Assembly (NCBI GenBank): GCA_903873585.1
Contig: CAIQOV010000005.1
Location: forward strand, 21,168-85,167
Source of the DNA: an uncultured Rhodobacterales bacterium
Lineage (GTDB): Bacteria; Pseudomonadota; Alphaproteobacteria; Rhodobacterales; Rhodobacteraceae
DNA length: 64,000 bases
Direction: 5' to 3'
Of the stretch, positions 39,609 to 48,444 are shown piece by piece. Position numbers and translations under genes: made by a program. The notes below the pieces were generated by a model, which saw nothing but the letters and a program-made list of their open reading frames with translations, was not told the origin of the DNA and ran no database searches. Numbering within the stretch: the first letter of the stretch is position 1; each line of letters starts with the position of its first letter.

Positions 39609-40712
39609 ATGATGATCAAAGCCCAATCCGAATTTTCCGCCGCCATTTCTTCGGTCGAAGAGATCATCGAAGACGCGCGTCAGGGGCGTATGTATATTCT
39701 GGTCGATCATGAAGACCGTGAAAACGAAGGCGATATTTGCATTCCGGCGGAAAAGTGTAACGCCGATGCGATTAACTTCATGGCAACCCACGGGCGCGGC
39801 CTGATTTGCCTGACGCTGACGGGCGAGCGGATTGACGAGTTGGGCCTGCCGATGATGGCGATGAAGAACTCCTCTCGCCACGAAACTGCTTTTACCGTGT
39901 CGATTGAAGCGGTTGAGGGCGTTGAAACCGGCATCTCGGCCAAAGACCGCGCTTTGACGGTGGCGGTGGCGATCGACAAAACCAAGGGCAAGGCCGATCT
40001 GGCAACACCGGGCCACGTCTTTCCCTTGCGCGCGCGCGATGGCGGCGTGCTGGTGCGCGCGGGCCATACCGAAGCGGCGGTGGATGTGAGCCGTTTGGCG
40101 GGGTTAGACCCGTCGGGCGTGATCTGTGAAGTCATGAAAGACGACGGCACCATGGCGCGCCTGCCCGATTTGATCGCTTTTGGTCAAAAGCACGGGCTTA
40201 AAATCGGCACGATCAGCGACCTGATCGCCTATCGCCGCCGTCATGATAACCTGATCAAAGAGCGTGCGGCCAAGCGCGTGAGTTCAACCTATGGTGGTGA
40301 TTGGCTGATGCGCGTGTTCACCGACACGGCGCACGGCGACGATCACATTGTGCTGACCAAGGGCGACATTTCGGGCGATGCGCCTGTTTTGGTGCGGATG
40401 CACCAGTTGAACCCGCTGGAAGATGCCTTGGGCATCGGCACTGCGCCTATGGGCGACCTGCAGGGGGCTATGAACGTGATCGCAGCCGAAGGGCGCGGCG
40501 TGGTGGTTTTGCTGCGCGACACCACGCTGCAACTGCCGCTTGAGGGTGAGGTTTCGCCCCAAACCCTGCGGCTTTATGGCTTGGGCGCGCAAATTCTTGC
40601 CTCACTTGGGCTGACGAACATCACGCTGGTGTCAAACTCTGCCGCACCCCGTGTGGTTGGGCTTGACGCTTACGGCATCACCATCACCGGCACCCGCCGC
40701 ATTAAGGAATAG
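39609..40712 (+). CDS. ribB: 3,4-dihydroxy-2-butanone-4-phosphate synthase with degenerate GTP cyclohydrolase II domain (RibBX type)
   Basis: N-terminal half (to about 205) is a complete DHBP synthase: DHEDRENEGDICIPAE, SRHETAFTVSIEAVEGVETGISAKDRA, TPGHVFPLRARDGGVL and HTEAAVDV. The C-terminal half is RibA-shaped but lacks the zinc cysteines: where GTP cyclohydrolase II has its Cys-x10-Cys-x-Cys, the sequence reads MHQLNPLEDALGIGTAPMGDLQGAM. It therefore should make DHBP only, and another ribA is needed elsewhere. The ATG at 39612 has the better spacing to GAGG and is an alternative start. Confidence 0.92.
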   Translation: MMIKAQSEFSAAISSVEEIIEDARQGRMYILVDHEDRENEGDICIPAEKCNADAINFMATHGRGLICLTLTGERIDELGLPMMAMKNSSRHETAFTVSIEAVEGVETGISAKDRALTVAVAIDKTKGKADLATPGHVFPLRARDGGVLVRAGHTEAAVDVSRLAGLDPSGVICEVMKDDGTMARLPDLIAFGQKHGLKIGTISDLIAYRRRHDNLIKERAAKRVSSTYGGDWLMRVFTDTAHGDDHIVLTKGDISGDAPVLVRMHQLNPLEDALGIGTAPMGDLQGAMNVIAAEGRGVVVLLRDTTLQLPLEGEVSPQTLRLYGLGAQILASLGLTNITLVSNSAAPRVVGLDAYGITITGTRRIKE

Positions 40713-40715
40713 ATC

Positions 40716-41216
40716 ATGGCCGCCAGCGAACCCCATTACACCCTGCCTGCGCCCCAGTTTGACAAGCCGGTCAAACTGCTGATCGTGGTCGCCCCCTATT
40801 ACCGCGACATTGCCGACAATCTGCTGGCGGGGGCTAAGGCCAAAGCGGCGCTGGTCGGGGCCGAGGTTGAGGTGCTGGAAGTGCCCGGCGCTTTGGAAAT
40901 TCCCCCCGCCATCGCCATGGCCGAACGCTTGGCCGAGTTTGATGGCTATGTTGCCCTTGGCTGCATCATGCGCGGCGAAACCACGCATTACGATACGGTT
41001 TGCAATGATTCCAGCCGTGGACTGATGATGCTGGGCTTGGGCGGGTCGTGCATTGGCAACGGCATTCTGACAGTGGAAAACCGCGATCAAGCCGTGGTGC
41101 GCGCCGATCCTGCTGATCAAGATAAAGGCGGGGGGGCAGCACTTGCAGCCTTGCACCTGATTGCAATCTCGCGCAAATGGGCAGGCCAAACCAAAGGGAT
41201 CGGGTTCCGCGCATGA
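40716..41216 (+). CDS. ribH: 6,7-dimethyl-8-ribityllumazine synthase
   Basis: Condenses DHBP with the ribitylamino pyrimidine to lumazine. 166 residues with VVAPYYRDIADNLLAGA, VPGALEIPPAIAMA, the catalytic His region CIMRGETTHYDTVCNDSSRG and GNGILTVEN. It starts four bases after ribB and overlaps nusB by four bases. Confidence 0.95.
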   Translation: MAASEPHYTLPAPQFDKPVKLLIVVAPYYRDIADNLLAGAKAKAALVGAEVEVLEVPGALEIPPAIAMAERLAEFDGYVALGCIMRGETTHYDTVCNDSSRGLMMLGLGGSCIGNGILTVENRDQAVVRADPADQDKGGGAALAALHLIAISRKWAGQTKGIGFRA

Positions 41217-41671
41217 AGGTTGATAAGAAACAGATGAAATCCGCCGCACGGCTTTATGCTGTGCAGGCCCTGTTTCAGATGGAATCCTCGGGCCAAACGG
41301 TCGAATCTGTGACCAAAGAGTTTGAAACCCACCGCTTCGGTGCGACCTATGATGAAGACGAAATGGCGGACGGCGATGTCGACCATTTTCGCGCTGTGGT
41401 GGATAACGCTGTCAACCTGCAAGCCAAGATTGACCAGTTGACCGACCGCGCCTTGGTGGCCAAATGGCCGATTGGGCGGATTGACCCTGTGATCCGCGCC
41501 CTGTTTCGCGCCGCTGGGGCCGAACTTAGCGCCATGCCCACGCCGCCGCGTGTTGCGATCACCGAATATGTCGATGTCGCCAAGGCTTTCTTTCCCGATG
41601 GCAAAGAGCCAAAGTTTGTGAATGCGGTCTTAGACCACATGGCCCATGAAATGCTGCCTGAAGGGTTTTAA
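41213..41671 (+). CDS. nusB: Transcription antitermination protein NusB
   Basis: RNA-binding factor for rRNA antitermination. 152 all-helical residues: SAARLYAVQALFQME near the start and PPRVAITEYVDVAKAFFPDGKEPKFVNAVLDHMA at the end. The start overlaps the ribH stop (ATGA). The stop codon lies inside a palindrome. Confidence 0.94.
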   Translation: MKVDKKQMKSAARLYAVQALFQMESSGQTVESVTKEFETHRFGATYDEDEMADGDVDHFRAVVDNAVNLQAKIDQLTDRALVAKWPIGRIDPVIRALFRAAGAELSAMPTPPRVAITEYVDVAKAFFPDGKEPKFVNAVLDHMAHEMLPEGF

Positions 41672-41680
41672 CCCTTCAGG
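41657..41680. terminator. Palindromic stem-loop over the nusB stop codon
   Basis: CCTGAAGGGTT and AACCCTTCAGG pair around a two-base centre and include the nusB stop codon. It lies between convergent nusB and a lipoprotein gene. There is no U-run, so it may be a weak bidirectional terminator or a 3' stabiliser. Confidence 0.5.
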
Positions 41681-41702
41681 ATCAAAGCGCTAGCGCCAAG
41701 AC

Positions 41703-42149
41703 TTAGGGCTGGGCGCGCAATGCGTTCTGCGCACCCTTCACCTCGATCGAGGTGATGCCGTCTAGGTTGAATTTGGTCACAGAGGCCACAGCCGTAATCT
41801 CTCGTGAGGGTTGGCTGCCTGCTGATGCTGCAACGGTTGGCGGGAAAATACGAAACTCAAAGACCAGTTTGCCTGACCCGTCATTGGGCAGTGCCACAAG
41901 CGCTGCATCCCAGAACCCTTGCGTCGGCGGCACACCCGTGGCGCGCACCAGCACTCCGGTGCGGATCGGTTCGATTTGCAAGCTGACCACTTGGTCAATT
42001 AACCCGCGCGGGTCGACGGGGGGCGTATAGGCTTGAACCTGCGTGCCTTTGCGCGCCTTGCTGAACCAATGCAGCGGGTTCAGGTTTGATTTGCCGCAGC
42101 CTGCAAGCGTTAGCCCAACAACAGTCACCAAGATCAGCGCGCGCTTCAT
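41703..42149 (-). CDS. Hypothetical lipoprotein
   Basis: 148 residues with a lipoprotein signal peptide; the lipobox LAGC places the modified Cys at 18, followed by Gly-Lys-Ser, which does not signal inner-membrane retention. The body is beta-rich with no family I recognise (VSLQIEPIRTGVLVRATGVPPTQGFWDAALV). Convergent with nusB and divergent from sufE. Confidence 0.8.
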   Translation of the reverse strand: MKRALILVTVVGLTLAGCGKSNLNPLHWFSKARKGTQVQAYTPPVDPRGLIDQVVSLQIEPIRTGVLVRATGVPPTQGFWDAALVALPNDGSGKLVFEFRIFPPTVAASAGSQPSREITAVASVTKFNLDGITSIEVKGAQNALRAQP

Positions 42150-42271
42150 ATCTGCCCCCTATTTGCCCCCTTGGGTAACGCAATCGCCACGCTTTGAAAA
42201 TCCCCCCCGCGCGTAAGGCCGTCTTTACCTTTGCCATGCACAGGGCTAGGTCAAAGCGACAGGAGAAAACC

Positions 42272-42679
42272 ATGGCCACGCCAGCCTTTGAAGACCTAGC
42301 CGACACGTTCGAATTCCTCGATGATTGGGAGGAACGCTATCGCCATGTGATCGACCTAGGCAAAGCCATGCCGCCCTTGGACGACAGCTTCAAAGTGCCC
42401 GCGTTGAAGGTGCAAGGTTGTGCCAGCCAAGTTTGGCTGCGGCCCTTGGTCAGCGATGGGCATTTTGACTTTGAAGGCGACAGCGATGCGCTGATTGTGC
42501 GCGGCCTGATCGCTGTGCTGCATGCCCTGTATTCTGGTCTGCCCGTGGCAGAGGTGGGCAAGGTGGATGCCGTGGCCGAATTGGGCCGCTTGGGGCTGAA
42601 TGACCACCTCTCCGCGCAAAGATCAAACGGCGTGCGCGCTATGGTGGAACGTATTCGCAAAGTCGCAGCAGAGGCTTAA
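42272..42679 (+). CDS. sufE: SufE family cysteine desulfurase sulfur acceptor
   Basis: Accepts sulfur from a cysteine desulfurase for Fe-S assembly. 135 residues: DWEERYRHVIDLGKAMPP, then the acceptor cysteine in KVQGCASQVWL. AGGAGAAAACC precedes the ATG at 42272. Its stop overlaps that of the convergent DUF427 gene. The sufBCDS genes are not in this window. Confidence 0.93.
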   Translation: MATPAFEDLADTFEFLDDWEERYRHVIDLGKAMPPLDDSFKVPALKVQGCASQVWLRPLVSDGHFDFEGDSDALIVRGLIAVLHALYSGLPVAEVGKVDAVAELGRLGLNDHLSAQRSNGVRAMVERIRKVAAEA

Positions 42680-43002
42680 ACGTCTTCCACCGTGATGTCG
42701 GGGTAAACCGCCAAATACCCCGCAATCGCCGCCGCGGAACCCTTTGGGCGCTCATAAGACCAGATCACGTTTTCGGCATCCCCGACCGAGAAATAGCGCG
42801 CCTCGCCCTTCCATGGGCATTTCGACTTGCGCGTTGAAGGGGTTAGCAGTGCCATGTTGATATCGGCACGCGGGAAATACAGCCGGCTGGGATGGCCACT
42901 TTCTTCAACCAGCACCGCCTTGCTGGTTTCGCCCAAGACCAGATCGCCCAAGCTTAGGCGGTAGCGACCTGTTGCGGCTGAGGTGATGATCGGTAGCCCC
43001 AT
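42676..43002 (-). CDS. DUF427 domain protein
   Basis: 108-residue protein of the DUF427 type: SRLYFPRADINMALLTPSTRKSKCPWKGEARYFSV, then WSYERPKGSAAAIAGYLAVYPD. The start ATG (43002) lies one base after the aminopeptidase P stop, so the two are co-transcribed. Molecular role unknown. Confidence 0.85.
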   Translation of the reverse strand: MGLPIITSAATGRYRLSLGDLVLGETSKAVLVEESGHPSRLYFPRADINMALLTPSTRKSKCPWKGEARYFSVGDAENVIWSYERPKGSAAAIAGYLAVYPDITVEDV

Positions 43003-43003
43003 G

Positions 43004-44788
43004 TTACAGCGCCTCGCAAGCTTGGCGCGCCCATGCCAGCGCAAAGGCTGACAGGCGCGGGGTAAGATGGGCCAGCACTTGGGCGTGATAGGCGTTCAGC
43101 CAAGCACGCTCGCCAGCGGATAGCTCTGCCTTTTGAATAAGGCGGCGGTCAAACGGCGCGAAGGTCAGGGTTTCAAACGACAATTGGTCACGGTGGTCGC
43201 CCATGGGCTCAGCCACTTGCACCACGATCAGATTTTCAAGACGGATGCCGAACGCCCCCTCGCGGTAATAGCCCGGCTCGTTTGATAGAATCATCCCCGG
43301 TTCCAGCGGAACTTCGCTGATCCGGCTTAGGCGCTGCGGGCCTTCGTGCACCGATAGGAAGGCCCCCACACCGTGCCCCGTGCCATGGTTAAAGTCTTGC
43401 CCCGCCATCCAAAGCGCTTGACGCGCCAAAGGGTCAAGGTCGCGGCCTGCCAAGCCGCGCGGCCACCGCGCCCGACTGATGGCGATCACGCCTTGCAAAA
43501 CGCGGGTATAACAGGCGCGCGCCTCTTCGCCGGGGTCGCCCACGGCGATGGTGCGGGTGATGTCGGTCGTTCCGTCGCGGTATTGCCCGCCCGAATCGAC
43601 CAACAGCAGGTCATTTTGGCCAATGGCGCGGTTGCTTTCGTCGGTGACGCGGTAGTGCATGATCGCCCCGTTGGGCCCCGCGCCGCAGATCGTGTCAAAA
43701 GAGATGTCATGCAAAGCGTTGGTCGCGCGGCGGAACCCTTCCAGCGCTTGCACCACGGCGATTTCGGTTAACCCGCCCTTGGGCGTTTGCGCATCAAGCC
43801 AGGCCAAAAATTCCACCACCGCCGCGCCGTCACGCAGATGCGCCTCGCGCATACCGGCGATTTCACCCGCGTTCTTGCAGGCTTTGGGCAGGCGGCACGG
43901 GTCGTCGCCCCAAACGGTTTGGGCAATCAGGTCAGACACAGCCAGCGGTGCCGTGGTTTTATCGACCCGCACCGAACCTTTGAGCGCTTTAAGGGCGGGG
44001 ATGAAGGCGGATGGGGCGTGCAGATGCACGCCCGCGCCCAGATGTGCGACAACGTCAGCGTTTACCTTGGCAGGATCAATGAACAGATCAACCGCGCCCG
44101 TGTGCGACAGAATAGCAAAAGCCTGCACGACCGGGTTTTTGGGCACATCAGCGCCGCGAATGTTCAACAGCCAACAGATCGAATCAGGCAGCGTCACCAC
44201 AGCTGCCTCTTGCCCCGCCGCCTGCAAATCGGCCGCCAGCCTTGCGCGTTTCCCTGCGGCGGTTTCGCCCGCCAGAGTGTCAGGATGCACAAAGACCTTA
44301 CCCTGCGGCGCTGCGGGCTGATCGGGCCAGATATTGTCAACCAGATTGTCGGTCGCGCGCAGGGTGACGTTTGATCCTTGCAAGGCGGTTTGGATCTTTT
44401 CAATCTCATCCGCCGTATGAAGCCACGGGTCAAAGCCGATGACACCCGCTTGCAGATGATCCAAAATCCACGGGCCAGCTTTGGTTTCGGGCCAAGGCAC
44501 GGGGGTGAAATGCGCCAGATCGACCTGCAATTTCACCTGCGTGCGGTAGCGCCCGTCGATGAAAACGCCGGCAACCTGCGGTAAAACAACGCAAAAGCCA
44601 GCCGATCCGGTAAAGCCCGTGACCCATTGCAAACGATCATCGCGGCTTGCGACATATTCGCCTTGATGCGCATCGGCGCGGGGGATCAGGTAGCCCGCCA
44701 AGCCCGCTTTGGTCAGTTCGGCACGCAACTGGGCCAGCCGTGCCGGCCCTTGGGCCGCAGATGCGGGGCTGTCAAAGGTTTGAAACAT
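43004..44788 (-). CDS. pepP: Aminopeptidase P family (M24B) metallopeptidase
   Basis: Removes N-terminal residues before proline. 594 residues with two creatinase-like N-terminal domains and a C-terminal pita-bread domain with metal ligands in LLLVDSGGQYRDGTTDITRT, HGTGHGVGAFLSVHEGP and EPGMILSNEPGYY plus FGIRLENLIVV. The three-domain length matches the eukaryotic-like XPNPEP1 subgroup common in alphaproteobacteria, so the symbol is by family. Confidence 0.9.
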   Translation of the reverse strand: MFQTFDSPASAAQGPARLAQLRAELTKAGLAGYLIPRADAHQGEYVASRDDRLQWVTGFTGSAGFCVVLPQVAGVFIDGRYRTQVKLQVDLAHFTPVPWPETKAGPWILDHLQAGVIGFDPWLHTADEIEKIQTALQGSNVTLRATDNLVDNIWPDQPAAPQGKVFVHPDTLAGETAAGKRARLAADLQAAGQEAAVVTLPDSICWLLNIRGADVPKNPVVQAFAILSHTGAVDLFIDPAKVNADVVAHLGAGVHLHAPSAFIPALKALKGSVRVDKTTAPLAVSDLIAQTVWGDDPCRLPKACKNAGEIAGMREAHLRDGAAVVEFLAWLDAQTPKGGLTEIAVVQALEGFRRATNALHDISFDTICGAGPNGAIMHYRVTDESNRAIGQNDLLLVDSGGQYRDGTTDITRTIAVGDPGEEARACYTRVLQGVIAISRARWPRGLAGRDLDPLARQALWMAGQDFNHGTGHGVGAFLSVHEGPQRLSRISEVPLEPGMILSNEPGYYREGAFGIRLENLIVVQVAEPMGDHRDQLSFETLTFAPFDRRLIQKAELSAGERAWLNAYHAQVLAHLTPRLSAFALAWARQACEAL

Positions 44789-44801
44789 AAATCCCCCTTG
44801 G

Positions 44802-44868
44802 CACGATTTTTCTGCGAAAAATCATTGGCACTTTCGTAATCACGCTGATTTTTCGCAGAAAAATCGTG
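44802..44868. repeat. Inverted pair of REP-like palindromes (BIME-like)
   Basis: A 23-bp sequence at 44802-44824 and its exact reverse complement at 44846-44868 flank 21 bases. Each arm contains the near-palindrome GATTTTTCTGCGAAAAATC or its complement. A third, single copy is at 57446-57466. The pair lies between cobT and pepP, both minus strand, and should form strong hairpins in RNA and single-stranded DNA. Confidence 0.85.
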
Positions 44869-44871
44869 GCC

Positions 44872-46737
44872 TTAGGCAACCTTACGCCCAAAAGCCCGCG
44901 CGCGCTTTTTCACATCCACTTCAAACAAGCCAGCCAGTTGCTCTGTCATAGCCCCCGCCAATTGCTCGGCATCGGTGATCGTCACCGCGCGTTGATAATA
45001 GCGCGTCACATCATGGCCAATACCAATCGCGATCAGTTCCACCGCTTTGCGCCGTTCGACCATCGCGATCACATCGCGCAGGTGTTTTTCCAAGAAATTC
45101 GCGGGGTTGACCGACAAGCTCGAATCATCCACCGGCGCCCCGTCAGAGATGACCATCAATATCTTACGCGCTTCAGGCCGCGCTAACATGCGGCGGTGCG
45201 CCCATTCCAGCGCCTCGCCGTCGATGTTTTCCTTCAAAAGGCCCTCTTTCATCATCAGCCCCAGATTGGGCCGCACCCTGCGCCACGGCGCATCGGCGTT
45301 TTTGTAGATGATGTGGCGCAGATCGTTCAAACGGCCGGGGCCTGCGGGGCGGCCAGCGGCCAGCCACTTTTCGCGGCTTTGCCCGCCTTTCCACGCGCGT
45401 GTGGTAAAGCCCAAGATTTCCACCTTGACCGAGCAGCGTTCCAACGTGCGCGCCAGAACATCGGCGCAAATGGCTGCGATCGAAATTGGGCGACCGCGCA
45501 TGGAACCAGAGTTGTCGAGCAGCATCGTCACGCAGGTGTCGCGAAACTCGGTGTCTTTTTCCTGTTTGAACGACAAGGGCGTGGTCGGGTTGGCCACAAC
45601 CCGCGCCAGACGGCCCGCATCTAAGGTGCCTTCTTCCAGATCGAACAGCCACGAACGATTCTGCTGTGCCTGCAAACGCCGCTGCAATTTGTTGGCAAGG
45701 CGCGACACAGCGCCTTTGAGCGGTTCTAACTGCTGGTCTAGATAGGCGCGCAGGCGTTCCAACTCGGCGGGTTCGGCCAAGTCTTCGGCTTTGATTTCTT
45801 CATCAAATTCCGTGGTATAGGCGGCATACAGCGGGTCTGCTGCCGAATGCGGGGCAGGGGGGGGCGGTTCTAGCGGGGCTTCGCCATCGGGCAATTCCGC
45901 CTCTTCGCCTTGGTCAAGGTCAGAGGTTTCCTCCATCGTGACTTCGGCCTGCGATTCGTCAGGCTCTTCTTCTTGCGATTGCTCGGGCGAGGCGTCTGAC
46001 TCTTCGCTGTCTTGCTGTTCTGATCCGGTTTCTTCGGGCGCGTCTTCGTGGTCTTCTTGGCCCGTGTCGTCTTGGTTGTCGTTTTGGTCAGGATCGTCGC
46101 CCAACTGGTCGCCGTAGCCCAGATCGGCGATCACCTTGCGCGCCAGACGGGCAAAGCCCTGTTGGTCGGCCAAAACCTCGTCAAGATTGCTCAGCGTGCC
46201 TGCGGCTTGCTCTTCAATAAAGCCGCGCCATAGGTCCATCACGTGCTGCGCGCCTTTGGGCAAATCGCGCCCCGTGGCCAGATGGCGCACCAGATAGCCC
46301 GCAGCGACAGGCAGGGGCGCTTCGGAGGCGGCGGCGATTTGGGCATAGCCTTTGCGGTCCGCCTCATGGGCGATCTTGGCGTCAATATTAGTCGCAGTGC
46401 CGGGCATGGCGCGCGCGCCAACGGCTTCGCAGCGCGCCGTTTCCATCGCATCGTAAATCTCACGCGCCAAGGCACCGGTCGGCGCATATTTCGCTGCTGT
46501 CGCCTCGTTGTGATATTTGCGTTTTAGCGCAAAGGCATCCGCCGTGCCGCGCGCCAGCAATACCTCATCCTTGGTCATGCGGCGTGAGACTTGCGGCAAG
46601 CGCACGCCCTCTTTGTTCATGGCCGACGGGTCGACCGAATAGGTCACCGTCATTTCAGGATCATCGGCCATCGTGCGCGTCGCATCGGCGAGCGCTTTTT
46701 TGAACGGATCAGCGGGGTTGTCGAGAGGTTTGCTCAT
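44872..46737 (-). CDS. cobT: Aerobic cobaltochelatase subunit CobT
   Basis: Works with CobS and CobN to insert cobalt into hydrogenobyrinate a,c-diamide. 621 residues: helical N-terminal part, a very acidic Glu/Asp/Gln/Ser-rich linker around 215-300, then a von Willebrand A domain with the MIDAS sequence [14 protein letters not shown] and [14 protein letters not shown]. The ATG at 46737 ([16 protein letters not shown]) is the family start. cobS lies 1.7 kb away on the same strand instead of adjacent. Confidence 0.94.
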   Translation of the reverse strand: MSKPLDNPADPFKKALADATRTMADDPEMTVTYSVDPSAMNKEGVRLPQVSRRMTKDEVLLARGTADAFALKRKYHNEATAAKYAPTGALAREIYDAMETARCEAVGARAMPGTATNIDAKIAHEADRKGYAQIAAASEAPLPVAAGYLVRHLATGRDLPKGAQHVMDLWRGFIEEQAAGTLSNLDEVLADQQGFARLARKVIADLGYGDQLGDDPDQNDNQDDTGQEDHEDAPEETGSEQQDSEESDASPEQSQEEEPDESQAEVTMEETSDLDQGEEAELPDGEAPLEPPPPAPHSAADPLYAAYTTEFDEEIKAEDLAEPAELERLRAYLDQQLEPLKGAVSRLANKLQRRLQAQQNRSWLFDLEEGTLDAGRLARVVANPTTPLSFKQEKDTEFRDTCVTMLLDNSGSMRGRPISIAAICADVLARTLERCSVKVEILGFTTRAWKGGQSREKWLAAGRPAGPGRLNDLRHIIYKNADAPWRRVRPNLGLMMKEGLLKENIDGEALEWAHRRMLARPEARKILMVISDGAPVDDSSLSVNPANFLEKHLRDVIAMVERRKAVELIAIGIGHDVTRYYQRAVTITDAEQLAGAMTEQLAGLFEVDVKKRARAFGRKVA

Positions 46738-46926
46738 ACCAGCAATCTGGCATTGCAGGCGGGTAAGGGCAAGGTGGGGCGGGGCTGTTGGCTTTGGGGA
46801 AAGATCTTTTCCGCCAAGACTAACGTGCAGCGGTGCACAGTAGGGGCGCGGACGTGCTGAATTGTGCGAGCGATCACAAATTGGCAAACAGGCCGTATCT
46901 TCACACGCGCTTCAAAGGAACCCCAC

Positions 46927-47511
46927 ATGTCCAAACCCAAAATCGCCCTCATCATCGGCTCTACCCGCAAGACGCGCTTTGCCGATATTCCCGCCCAGTG
47001 GATGCTGGCCCAAGCGCAACAGCGCGATGATATGAGTGTTGAACTGGTCGATCTGCGCGACTTCGACTTGCCCTTGTTTGACGAGATGGCCTCGAATCTG
47101 TGGATGCCGTCTTCGGATGCCCGCGCTGTGGCGTGGCAGAAGAAAATCGCGGAATTTGACGGCTATATTTTCGTTGTCGCCGAATACAACCGCTCGATCA
47201 CCGGCGCTTTGAAGAACGCGCTGGATCAGGCCTATGTCGATTGGAACCGTAAGCCGATGACCGCCATTGCCTATGGTGCGGCAGGTGGTACGCGCGCGCT
47301 AGAGCATCTGCGCACCATCGCGGTTGAACTGCAAATGGCCCCGACACGCAACGCGGTGCATTTGGGCATGGGCGATTTCTTCAAGGTGCATCCGGGCATG
47401 GGTGGGTCGGGCAATATGGCAGATGTGGAAGCCAACTTGGCCCCGTCCGTCAAAGCCACGCTGGACGATCTGGCTTGGTGGGCAAAAGCGCTGAAAACCG
47501 CGCGCGGCTGA
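46927..47511 (+). CDS. NAD(P)H-dependent FMN reductase family protein
   Basis: 194-residue flavodoxin-like reductase: KIALIIGSTRKTRFADI at the start binds the FMN phosphate, VVAEYNRSITGALKNALD and GAAGGTRALEHLR follow. The ATG at 46927 fits the family; it is divergent from cobT. A strong terminator follows the stop. Confidence 0.9.
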   Translation: MSKPKIALIIGSTRKTRFADIPAQWMLAQAQQRDDMSVELVDLRDFDLPLFDEMASNLWMPSSDARAVAWQKKIAEFDGYIFVVAEYNRSITGALKNALDQAYVDWNRKPMTAIAYGAAGGTRALEHLRTIAVELQMAPTRNAVHLGMGDFFKVHPGMGGSGNMADVEANLAPSVKATLDDLAWWAKALKTARG

Positions 47512-47528
47512 TATTTTCGCACGATCTG

Positions 47529-47556
47529 AAAGGGGCCGCTTCGGTGGCCCCTTTTT
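47529..47556 (+). terminator. Rho-independent terminator of the FMN reductase gene
   Basis: AAAGGGGCC, a GCTTCGG loop and GGCCCC followed by five T residues start 18 bases after the stop codon. Confidence 0.85.
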
Positions 47557-47562
47557 GCTGGC

Positions 47563-48042
47563 CTAAGCGCTGACCAAGGTGCGCCGCGCGGGGGCCTGAT
47601 CTGCACCCTTGCCCTTGGCAAAGCTGGAATAGGGCCAAGCCTCTGCCACCGTGGTCAAGCCATGCCACACCGGATTTTGTGCGCAATGCTGCACCGCGCG
47701 CTGAAAGTCATCGCGGGTGCGGATGGCGTGTTCGATAAAGCGGCGTTGCCAGATGCCCTTTTCGTTGGATGTTGCAGGAATGGCCTGCGCAAAGCGCGTT
47801 TTGATCCGCCGCCAGCGTTCGGTATAAAACACCCCGCCGTCAGGTTCGGTCCAAACTGCGTGCAGATGATCGGGCAGAATCACCATGGCGTGGCAGGTGA
47901 CGGGAAACTCTTGCACCGCCTTGGCATAGGCATAGCGCAGGCTTTCGATATGGTCGGTCAAAAGCGTGCTGCCCCTTTGCTGCACCCTGACGGTGAAGAA
48001 ATAGGTCGCAGCCGGCAGGTGAAGGTGATGAATGTTTGTCAT
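47563..48042 (-). CDS. REP-associated tyrosine transposase-like protein (RAYT, Y1/HUH family)
   Basis: 159-residue IS200-like protein. The HUH metal-binding pair is His59/His61 in VILPDHLHAVWTEPDGG, and WRRIKTRF, IWQRRFIEHAIRTRDDF and NPVWHGL...WPYSSF match RAYTs. Where RAYTs carry the catalytic tyrosine (VDYIxxNPV), this protein has Val-Gln-His119-Cys, so the expected tyrosine is His. Single copy, no terminal inverted repeats seen at its borders, so it looks domesticated or inactive rather than a live insertion sequence. Lies between cobT and cobS. Confidence 0.85.
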   Translation of the reverse strand: MTNIHHLHLPAATYFFTVRVQQRGSTLLTDHIESLRYAYAKAVQEFPVTCHAMVILPDHLHAVWTEPDGGVFYTERWRRIKTRFAQAIPATSNEKGIWQRRFIEHAIRTRDDFQRAVQHCAQNPVWHGLTTVAEAWPYSSFAKGKGADQAPARRTLVSA

Positions 48043-48109
48043 GCCCCAAGTGTGGCGCAGCGTGATTAAGAAAAGGTTGATGCCCGACCTTAAGAAAGCA
48101 AAGATTTAT

Positions 48110-48145
48110 GCCAAAAGGGCGGGGGCGGCTTTTGCCCCCTTTGGC
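48110..48145 (-). terminator. Stem-loop after the cobS-Dabb gene pair
   Basis: On the minus strand GCCAAAGGGGGC pairs imperfectly with GCCCCCGCCCTTTTGGC, starting about nine bases after the Dabb stop. The U-run is inside the stem rather than after it, so termination strength is uncertain. Confidence 0.5.
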
Positions 48146-48153
48146 AGCACCGC

Positions 48154-48444
48154 TTACAAAGCGACGGTGTCGTGTTCCATAAAGCTGGCAACTTCGGGGA
48201 TCCAGCGGCCCTGCACGAAGGCGACATGGGCGGGGTGCAGGTTGTAAGCCTGATAGGCTGCCGCGTCGGTGAAAATCATCGACACGGCAAAGTCGAAGGC
48301 ATTCTTCGGGCTGACTTCGCGGGCAATTTCAAAGCTGCCCACACCGGGGATCGCGGCAAGTTCGGCCAAGGCGGCCAGAAAACTGGCCTCTTGGGCTGAC
48401 CCAGCGGCGTGGGTCAGCTTGAACAAGGCCGCGTGGCGGATCAT
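48154..48444 (-). CDS. Dabb family (stress-responsive A/B barrel) protein
   Basis: 96-residue ferredoxin-like Dabb protein: [16 protein letters not shown] at the start, [41 protein letters not shown] in the middle. The ATG overlaps the cobS stop by four bases, so it is coupled to cobS. Function unknown; members bind small ligands or act as polyketide cyclases. Confidence 0.87.
   Translation of the reverse strand: MIRHAALFKLTHAAGSAQEASFLAALAELAAIPGVGSFEIAREVSPKNAFDFAVSMIFTDAAAYQAYNLHPAHVAFVQGRWIPEVASFMEHDTVAL

Noticed and set aside
44802..44868. Insertion-sequence ends
   Set aside because: Only 21 bases lie between the inverted arms and no transposase or target duplication is present; REP/BIME-like is the better reading.
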